Part shown: positions 8,197 through 13,324 of the stretch, piece after piece
Layout of the letters: every line of letters starts with the position of its first letter
How positions within the stretch are numbered: the first letter of the stretch is position 1
The notes under the pieces: model-generated
What the model was told of the DNA's origin: nothing
Database searches by the model: none
What the model saw: only the letters and a program-made list of their open reading frames with translations
From: CAWFFV01 sp963814985
GTDB lineage: Bacteria > Chloroflexota > Ktedonobacteria > Ktedonobacterales > Ktedonobacteraceae
Direction: 5' to 3'
Assembly: GCA_963814985.1 (NCBI GenBank)
Contig: CAWFFV010000109.1
Coordinates: forward strand, 1 to 13,324
DNA length: 13,324 bases
Made by a program: the position numbers and the translations under genes

Positions 8197-8242
8197 ACAA
8201 GTGTAAACTCAGCCATGGCAAGTACACCTATAACTCATCAGG

Positions 8243-8395
8243 TGATTCCTCAGCGCCTTCGGCGCTTCGCAAGACGTTTTGTGTGGGTTATGTCGTCTGT
8301 AGTGGAGGTTGCGGCGCAACCTCCACTACAGACGACATAACCCACACAAAACAAGAACTCGCCACTTGCAGTGGCGAGTAAACCTGAGGAGTTAC
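8243..8395 (+). repeat. Dispersed hairpin repeat, copy C
   Basis: The left flank TGATTCCTCAGCGCC contains a perfect mini-hairpin AGCGCC-TTC-GGCGCT. The palindrome (8276-8352) has perfect 38-bp arms around one G and the tip TTGCG/CGCAA. The right mini-hairpin is ACTCGCCACT-TGC-AGTGGCGAGT, a perfect 10-bp stem whose sequence differs from other copies on both sides. It ends AACCTGAGGAGTTAC. It lies downstream of the PH-like membrane protein gene and upstream of the kinase promoter. Confidence 0.85.
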
Positions 8396-8411
8396 ATTTA
8401 ACTATTGGGTC

Positions 8412-9482
8412 TCATAACCGGACCTCTTGCCTCTGCATAATATAGTGCACCAGATCTTTTAGTTCTGGGATATCCGGCAGCATCGCAACAGGGAGCGTGT
8501 ACCAATCCCAGGACTCACCCTTCCTTCTAATAATCACTTCATTCTCCCCAACACCAATGCTGGCAATTTCGCTCCAGGGTAGCAGATATTTGCCATGCTG
8601 TATCCCTACTCCCTGCTGACTGATGCTTAACTGGCCAAAATTAACTGGCACTCCTGCTCTATAGGCAAGTATTTGGGACAACTGGCTCCGAGCAATCTCA
8701 CGTTTGATGTCATCTATCAAGCCTTTCAATACACCTATATTGCATACAAGCGCAACTTTCACGGTTGCCCAGGCCGCTTGTACGCCTTTTTTAGAGATGG
8801 TTACCATAGTTTCATCGATACTAAGATTCTCAAATTCATTCCAGGGCAACACCTTTTGTTCCTGTTTCAGAGTGATTCCCTGTCCACTGAGCATGATTTC
8901 ACCAAAGATCCTGGGTACACCTGTATCGTAAAGAGCAATAGACTCTGGCAGAAGGCGGCGTGTGATTTCGTATTCCATGAGATCACCCAACATTTTTACT
9001 CTGGGCAAGTCGCTGTCAAACACAAACGTTCTACCGTCCACCCGGCGCAATTTATACGAACCTCTCACCACCGCCTTTTTGTTAACATGAATGTCTTTCC
9101 AGAGTTCCTCAATCCGATTCCAGGGAATTATCTCCACTTTGCGTTGAGCATAGATAAGTCCTTTGGGATATACAAAAACACGCGACCTGGGGGAGTTCAG
9201 GGAGGTAAACATGATCCATACTCCCAGTCCAAGCCATGCCATACCCAGCAGAGGAACAAAGGCAGCTTGCCACCGAGGCCACCAGATGAAGATATCTTCA
9301 TACATCATGAAGAATGAGATGATGATCAGGCCACCAAAGGCGACTCCCACAAGACCAATAAAGTGATACAGATATATTTTATTTTTAGCTTCATAGAGAT
9401 CCTGCAACAGGCCAAGCCGATACTCGCTGGCCAATCGCTGTATTCCTTTTGGTATCTGTTGTGTTTGTGATACCTGATTCAT
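8412..9482 (-). CDS. Two-helix membrane protein with three PH-like repeats
   Basis: A 356-residue protein of no assigned function, possibly related to the DUF6585 group. Two hydrophobic segments (about 38-60 and 72-94) should span the membrane, leaving a long soluble C-terminal part. That part has three related modules, each a short beta-rich run ending in a PW motif and an acidic-hydrophobic helix start. The PW pairs fall at 120-121 (IIPWNRIEEL), 213-214 (VLPWNEFENL) and 302-303 (LLPWSEIASI), about 90 residues apart, each preceded by a Gly-(Leu/Ile/Val) turn. This pattern recalls bacterial PH-like domains of YcxB type, which is an inference from pattern. ATG 9482 has GGAG eight bases upstream. 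Direct copies C and D of the hairpin repeat flank it on both sides. No catalytic residues are evident. Confidence 0.7.
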   Translation of the reverse strand: MNQVSQTQQIPKGIQRLASEYRLGLLQDLYEAKNKIYLYHFIGLVGVAFGGLIIISFFMMYEDIFIWWPRWQAAFVPLLGMAWLGLGVWIMFTSLNSPRSRVFVYPKGLIYAQRKVEIIPWNRIEELWKDIHVNKKAVVRGSYKLRRVDGRTFVFDSDLPRVKMLGDLMEYEITRRLLPESIALYDTGVPRIFGEIMLSGQGITLKQEQKVLPWNEFENLSIDETMVTISKKGVQAAWATVKVALVCNIGVLKGLIDDIKREIARSQLSQILAYRAGVPVNFGQLSISQQGVGIQHGKYLLPWSEIASIGVGENEVIIRRKGESWDWYTLPVAMLPDIPELKDLVHYIMQRQEVRL

Positions 9483-9506
9483 TGTAAGACTCCATCAGGT
9501 CTCTTT

Positions 9507-9664
9507 TTCTGATTTCTCAGCGCCTTCGGCGCTTCGCAGGTTGTTTTATGTGTGGTTTTGTTGTCTGTGGAGGAGATTGCGTCGCAATCTCCTCCACAGA
9601 CAACAAAACCACACATAAAACGGGAGTGAGCCACCGCAGGTGGTGAGAAAACCTGAATAGTTAC
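9507..9664 (+). repeat. Dispersed hairpin repeat, copy D
   Basis: The left flank CTGATTTCTCAGCGCC carries a perfect AGCGCC-TTC-GGCGCT mini-hairpin. The palindrome (9543-9621) has perfect 39-bp arms around one T and the tip TTGCG/CGCAA. The right mini-hairpin is CCACC-GCA-GGTGG, and the border AACCTGAATAGTTAC differs from the other copies in three bases. It lies between the PH-like gene and the 3' end of the transpeptidase gene. It has no T tract to act as a classic terminator for the latter. Confidence 0.85.
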
Positions 9665-9713
9665 CTTTCGCGATGACTCATGAAACCGCGCCCCTACAAA
9701 ATGGTATACCTGG

Positions 9714-11408
9714 TTAATAGATGGCAATCTTGGTATTCCAGTTGGTATTGTAATAAACCCAGGCTGCTTGACTTTCCTGCATATTGACACAACCATGGCT
9801 ACCATTACCTGCAAAAGCTTGATCGCCGCCAAAATCAAAATGGGGGAACTGCGTCCCAGGACCATAGTTCGTACGCCACCACGAATCATGGATATAGTAG
9901 CCACCCTGATGATACATAATCGCATAGTTAATCGGAGTGTCAGGATACCAGTATGGTGATCCTTTTGGTTCGATCGATTTAAAAATGGTTGGGGATTGGC
10001 GACCCAGTACTGACCAGACACCCGGCAACGAGGGAAGCTCTGTACGGCCCGTTGTAACCTGGAAAGCATTAACTAGCTTGCCATCCTGATAGACACGCAT
10101 GGCTTGCTCAACCAGTGAAACTATCAATACCTGCCCCTTCTCAAGCTTATAATGTTCGAGCATTTGCAGGTCAGTTGTATGTACTTTGTTATATGGCGTA
10201 GGATCATTATAATCGGTCTCCATCATATAGAGGTTGAAGAGGGCACCATCCGCCTCATCAATGATACTCTGGAAATCATCGGGGGTATAAGCCCAGGTGA
10301 GATGTAAATCCAGATCAGAGCCAATGCCAGCCTGCTTGTAACCAGCATCGAGGGGATAATATTGCCCATCATACTGGTCGTAGTAAGGGTGGCTCTTATC
10401 CCAACCATCTACCTCTTGATGGAATTGCTTGACCAGATAGTTCGCCTGACCCTGTAGAAAATCTCTGCGCATCGAGACTATGTCTGCATCTACTTGCTGA
10501 GAAAATTGTGCATAACTAGAGATATCTACAACCCTGCTCATAGCAGACCGATCTGCATCCAGCTTCTTTTGGTAAGCACTGGCATCCACCCCATATGCTT
10601 TCAGCAAACCTACCTCAACCTCCAACTCACTCAATTTAGCAGGACCAACAATTGGCAAAGCCTGCGTGGTGTTTACTACAGCCTGCTGATACTGGGCATC
10701 AATCATTGAACTCAATCGCTGAAAATCAGTTGGCTTGAGAGCGCTGGTAAATAGTTGTTGGTCATGTTGATATTGGAGTTGTATGACAGTGATATCCAGA
10801 TGCGCATTTTGCATCAGCTTGATGGTATTTTTTAGTGTTGTCATCCGAGCAGAAGCTAATTGCATCCAGTCCAATGCTTGCATTGCAGTATGAGCATTGC
10901 TACTAATCAGACTATAGTCTTTAGGATACTGAGCTACAGACATCATGGCCTGGTACTGGCTAAATTGCAGCGCAAAACTTTGTACCGGGAGGCCATGTAA
11001 GCGCTGCTGAGTCAGTGACAGTTGGAAATTCTGCATATCTTGCTGAGCTTGCGTCTGCAATTGCTCTGTGCTCGAAGCGATCAGTCCCTGGAGCTGTATC
11101 TGTAATTGTGCATAGCGTGTGGCAAGATTTCGATAATAGTTAGTCACAGGTTGGTCATTCGAGAGGGTAAATGGTGCACTTGTATTATTTAATGCTTGTT
11201 CTTGTGTAGTGAGAGGGGTGAGAAGCGTTGCCGGGACTCCGATCATCTGTGCATGTTGCAACAGATGATCGAACTGAGTCTGATTCTGACTTGCTTGCTG
11301 CTGTATATGAGAGTCGCCACCACAGGCACTCGTTAACATGACGATGCCCAAAAGCAGTGTCACTGGCACAATACGAGACAGAGCACCCATGGGATGTGGT
11401 GCATGCAT
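9714..11408 (-). CDS. L,D-transpeptidase (YkuD-type) lipoprotein
   Basis: A 564-residue secreted enzyme predicted to form 3-3 peptidoglycan cross-links or attach proteins to the wall. The N-terminus has a hydrophobic signal ending in the lipobox LTSAC, with Cys29 as the lipidation site and GG after it. Residues 30-400 are Gln-rich and mostly helical, without a domain I can name, and may be a stalk or substrate-binding part. The catalytic domain (about 425-564) shows His507 in YYIHDSWW and the hallmark SHGCVN with His538 and nucleophile Cys540. Start ATG 11408 has AAGGAG ten bases upstream, inside the end of ffh. An internal ATG (residue 7) is possible. The gene begins six bases after the ffh stop, so the two are almost certainly one transcript. 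Confidence 0.9.
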   Translation of the reverse strand: MHAPHPMGALSRIVPVTLLLGIVMLTSACGGDSHIQQQASQNQTQFDHLLQHAQMIGVPATLLTPLTTQEQALNNTSAPFTLSNDQPVTNYYRNLATRYAQLQIQLQGLIASSTEQLQTQAQQDMQNFQLSLTQQRLHGLPVQSFALQFSQYQAMMSVAQYPKDYSLISSNAHTAMQALDWMQLASARMTTLKNTIKLMQNAHLDITVIQLQYQHDQQLFTSALKPTDFQRLSSMIDAQYQQAVVNTTQALPIVGPAKLSELEVEVGLLKAYGVDASAYQKKLDADRSAMSRVVDISSYAQFSQQVDADIVSMRRDFLQGQANYLVKQFHQEVDGWDKSHPYYDQYDGQYYPLDAGYKQAGIGSDLDLHLTWAYTPDDFQSIIDEADGALFNLYMMETDYNDPTPYNKVHTTDLQMLEHYKLEKGQVLIVSLVEQAMRVYQDGKLVNAFQVTTGRTELPSLPGVWSVLGRQSPTIFKSIEPKGSPYWYPDTPINYAIMYHQGGYYIHDSWWRTNYGPGTQFPHFDFGGDQAFAGNGSHGCVNMQESQAAWVYYNTNWNTKIAIY

Positions 11409-11414
11409 AGAAGG

Positions 11415-12881
11415 TCATCTCCTTCCACCTTTAGCCTTCTGTTTTCGCTTTTCTTTACGAGCGGCTTTACCTGTTTTCTTACCACCACCCGCCGACCGTG
11501 GTAAAGCTGGCATACCGGGCATTCCTGCACCACCACCATACTGACGAGCCATCTGCGCCCATGGACCTTTACCAGTGCTAATTTGACGCATCATAGTACG
11601 CATCTCACCAAATTGCTCCAGAAGTTGGTTCACTTCCTGGACACTCGTCCCACTACCACGAGATATACGCTTGCGGCGACTGCCATTAAGAATATCAGGA
11701 TTTCGTCGCTCTTCTTTCGTCATCGAAAGAATTATGGCTTCAATATATTTGAGCTGGTCACTCTCCAGGGCTTCTTCCATCTCTGGCATGGCCGCTAATT
11801 TGTTGAAACCAGGCATCATCTCCATCACCTGACGTAATGGTCCCATGCGCTTCAACTGCCGCATCGCATTCAAGAAGTCTTCCAGATCGAATTTTCCCTG
11901 CTGGAGCTTGGCCTGGGCTTTCAGTGCCTCTTCCTGATCAATCGTTTCTTGTGCACGCTCGATCAGAGAGAGAACATCTCCCATTCCTAGTATACGCGAG
12001 GCCAAGCGATCGGGATAGAAAGGCTCCAATGCATCAGTTTTCTCACCAACACCCATGAATTTAATCGGCACTCCAGTTACCGAGCGAATTGAGAGTGCCG
12101 CGCCACCCCTGGCATCACCGTCCATCTTTGTTAAGATCATGCCCGTCAACGAAACGGCCTTATTGAAATCATCGGCAACACGTACAGCTTCCTGACCTGT
12201 CATGGCATCAGCAACGAGCAATACCTCTCGTGGCTGCAAGCGAGTGCGAATGTTGACCACTTCTTGCATCATGTGTTCGTCGATATTCAGACGGCCCGCA
12301 GTGTCGAGGATGACCACCGAGCATGCTTGCTCACGTGCATAATCGAGAGAGTTTGCACAGATATCGACAGGGTCGGCCCCCATTGGCTCTGAGTAAACGG
12401 GGATGGTCAGTTGTTTTCCCAGCGTCTTCAGCTGGTTGACAGCTGCAGGACGATACATGTCAGCAGCTACCAGCAGAGGTCGCTGTCCCTGTTTGCGCAG
12501 ATAGTTGGCAAGTTTAGCCGCTGTCGTTGTTTTACCTGATCCTTGTAAACCTACCAGCATAAGAATATAAGGGGTAGGGCCACTCAGATCAAGTTTAGTT
12601 CTGCCATCAACACCACCCAGTACCTCAATCAATTCTTCATTGACAATGGAAAGCACCTGCTGTGCTGGAGAGAGGCTTCCCATCACATCAGCACCGATAG
12701 CCTTTTGCTTGATGCGTTCGACGAAATGACGAGCCACCTTCAGGTTAACATCGGCCTCAATCAGCGCAATACGCACTTCACGCAAGGCTGCATTGACATC
12801 ATCCTCAGTTAATTTACCCTGTCCACTAAGATTGTTAAATATACCTTCTAAACGCTTCGATAAACTTTCAAACATAGCCAT
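11415..12881 (-). CDS. ffh: Signal recognition particle protein Ffh
   Basis: The GTPase of the bacterial signal recognition particle. It binds 4.5S/SRP RNA and signal sequences of nascent membrane and secreted proteins and docks with FtsY. It has 488 residues, somewhat longer than the usual 450. The N domain (1-90) precedes the G domain with P-loop GLQGSGKTTT (111-120), the I-box region DMYRPAAVNQL (141-151), DTAGR (193-197) and TKMDGDARGG (251-260). The methionine-rich M domain follows, with the RNA-binding helix around RKRISRGSGTS and the MRTMMRQ helix. The extra length is a glycine-rich then strongly basic C-terminal tail rich in Lys and Arg. ATG 12881 is preceded by GAGAGG about ten bases upstream. 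The usual neighbour rpsP is not seen, and the transpeptidase gene follows instead. Confidence 0.97.
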   Translation of the reverse strand: MAMFESLSKRLEGIFNNLSGQGKLTEDDVNAALREVRIALIEADVNLKVARHFVERIKQKAIGADVMGSLSPAQQVLSIVNEELIEVLGGVDGRTKLDLSGPTPYILMLVGLQGSGKTTTAAKLANYLRKQGQRPLLVAADMYRPAAVNQLKTLGKQLTIPVYSEPMGADPVDICANSLDYAREQACSVVILDTAGRLNIDEHMMQEVVNIRTRLQPREVLLVADAMTGQEAVRVADDFNKAVSLTGMILTKMDGDARGGAALSIRSVTGVPIKFMGVGEKTDALEPFYPDRLASRILGMGDVLSLIERAQETIDQEEALKAQAKLQQGKFDLEDFLNAMRQLKRMGPLRQVMEMMPGFNKLAAMPEMEEALESDQLKYIEAIILSMTKEERRNPDILNGSRRKRISRGSGTSVQEVNQLLEQFGEMRTMMRQISTGKGPWAQMARQYGGGAGMPGMPALPRSAGGGKKTGKAARKEKRKQKAKGGRR

Positions 12882-12934
12882 AAGTGCGTTTCCTCTCTCT
12901 CCGCCAGTTGCTAATAGTCTTCAATTTGGCTCCT

Positions 12935-12943
12935 ATTATACCA
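12935..12943 (-). promoter_or_regulatory. Extended -10 promoter for ffh
   Basis: On the minus strand TGGTATAAT contains a perfect TATAAT (12940-12935) preceded by TG one base away, an extended -10 box. No good -35 is present at 17 or 18 bases, which is normal for extended -10 promoters. The start point would be about 45 bases before the ffh ATG. It should drive both ffh and the transpeptidase. Confidence 0.55.
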
Positions 12944-13324
12944 CGTAGTGTTGTGATGAGGTGACATCAAGATCCTTTTAGTAGGGTGCAGGGGCGGCAC
13001 CTCTGCCGGAGTGCGAGGTGCCCTCGCAAAAACTTTTCCCCCAAATCACCCGGAAGGATGGAGACCCGCAACTTACAGCTAAGCAGAAGATTACTTCAAT
13101 TGTTGATTTTTGAAATCCTCCCTTATCACCAAAAAGTACTAAAATAAAACTCACTTTCTTTGTAGCATGATATAGTCTAAAAGCAGATAAAGGAGAGGGG
13201 AAGATCATATAATATCCTCATTGTAATTTTGAGGGACAGAGGACATACACACGCGGTGACTGTAAGTGCGTAAACGTATCAGAAGCTCCTCTTTCTATCA
13301 CTGATCTATTATATTCCCAACCAT
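12944..13324. other. Upstream region without a gene
   Basis: No protein-coding frame is convincing here. A GC-rich inverted repeat lies at about 12994-13020, followed by a run ending near 13070 in a pattern (TTTTCCCCC, CACCCGGAAGGATGG) that looks like an intergenic repeat. A possible extended -10 on the plus strand (TGATATAGT, 13168-13176) and a purine-rich AAAGGAGAGG at about 13189-13198 follow, but the next in-frame codons run straight to stops. The remainder to 13324 is AT-rich with nothing recognised. Confidence 0.4.
12980..13040. repeat. REP-like GC-rich inverted repeat
   Basis: GGCACCTC (12996-13003) and GAGGTGCC (13015-13022) form an 8-bp stem with an 11-base loop, embedded in AGGGTGCAGGGGCGG and CCCTCGCAAAAAC. 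The string TAGGGGCG also occurs on the minus strand near 9695, suggesting related intergenic fragments. Only one full copy is in the window, so family membership is a guess. Confidence 0.35.

Noticed and set aside
8673..9317. 214-codon plus-strand frame inside the PH-like membrane protein gene
   Set aside because: It lies opposite a gene with clear membrane helices and internal protein repeats, and has no ribosome site or known motif.
9543..9621. Copy D palindrome as an intrinsic terminator of the ffh-transpeptidase operon
   Set aside because: The stem is not followed by a T tract on the minus strand, and other copies sit in positions with no relation to gene ends. Termination by it is possible but unsupported.
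9479..10069. 196-codon minus-strand frame overlapping the transpeptidase C-terminus and copy D
   Set aside because: It is out of frame with the conserved SHGCVN domain and runs through the repeat, so it is a shadow frame.
13168..13215. Plus-strand promoter and ribosome site near the window end
   Set aside because: The extended -10 and AAAGGAGAGG look plausible, but the following codons hit stops at once and no start codon leads to a gene.

Overview
The window looks like a piece of a Chloroflexota chromosome, most plausibly from the Ktedonobacteria. The signs are a CheB-CheR-PAS-histidine kinase fusion, an L,D-transpeptidase lipoprotein of a peptidoglycan-bearing cell, a GH57 protein with a DUF3536-like region, and hairpin repeats between genes. 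This placement is inferred from gene style and not from a database search.

Layout. Positions 123-1385 hold a badly broken FAD/NAD(P)-dependent oxidoreductase with about ten or more single-base indels. A promoter and an intact tRNA-Pro(CGG) follow (1429-1640), then about 370 bases with no convincing gene, then a broken HNH endonuclease (2014-2562). A complete-looking GH57 gene (2742-4328, +) converges on a two-gene signalling operon on the minus strand. That operon is a CheB/CheR/PAS/histidine kinase fusion with one frameshift (8031-4755) and a single-domain receiver protein (4735-4358). Next, on the minus strand, is a two-helix membrane protein with three PH-like repeats (9482-8412). Last is a tight pair, ffh (12881-11415) followed by an L,D-transpeptidase lipoprotein (11408-9714), read from an extended -10 promoter near 12935.

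The most unusual structure is a family of four dispersed elements (about 2589-2724, 4226-4349, 8243-8395 and 9507-9664). Each has conserved flanks with small hairpins around a long central palindrome. The arms are 27, 27, 38 and 39 bp and pair perfectly within each copy, yet their middle sequence and length differ from copy to copy. The differences are therefore compensated on both arms. One copy supplies the last 33 codons of the GH57 gene, and two direct copies bracket the PH-like membrane protein gene. A separate perfect 21-bp palindrome lies over the predicted -10 box of the kinase operon and may be an operator.

How the genes fit together. The kinase and receiver form one two-component unit, but the frameshift separates the phospho-acceptor His from the ATP-binding domain, so the unit is probably broken unless the extra base is a sequence error. 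Ffh (protein targeting) and the secreted transpeptidase are probably co-transcribed. Indels are concentrated in the first 2.6 kb, which suggests either gene decay there or poorer sequence quality at a contig end.
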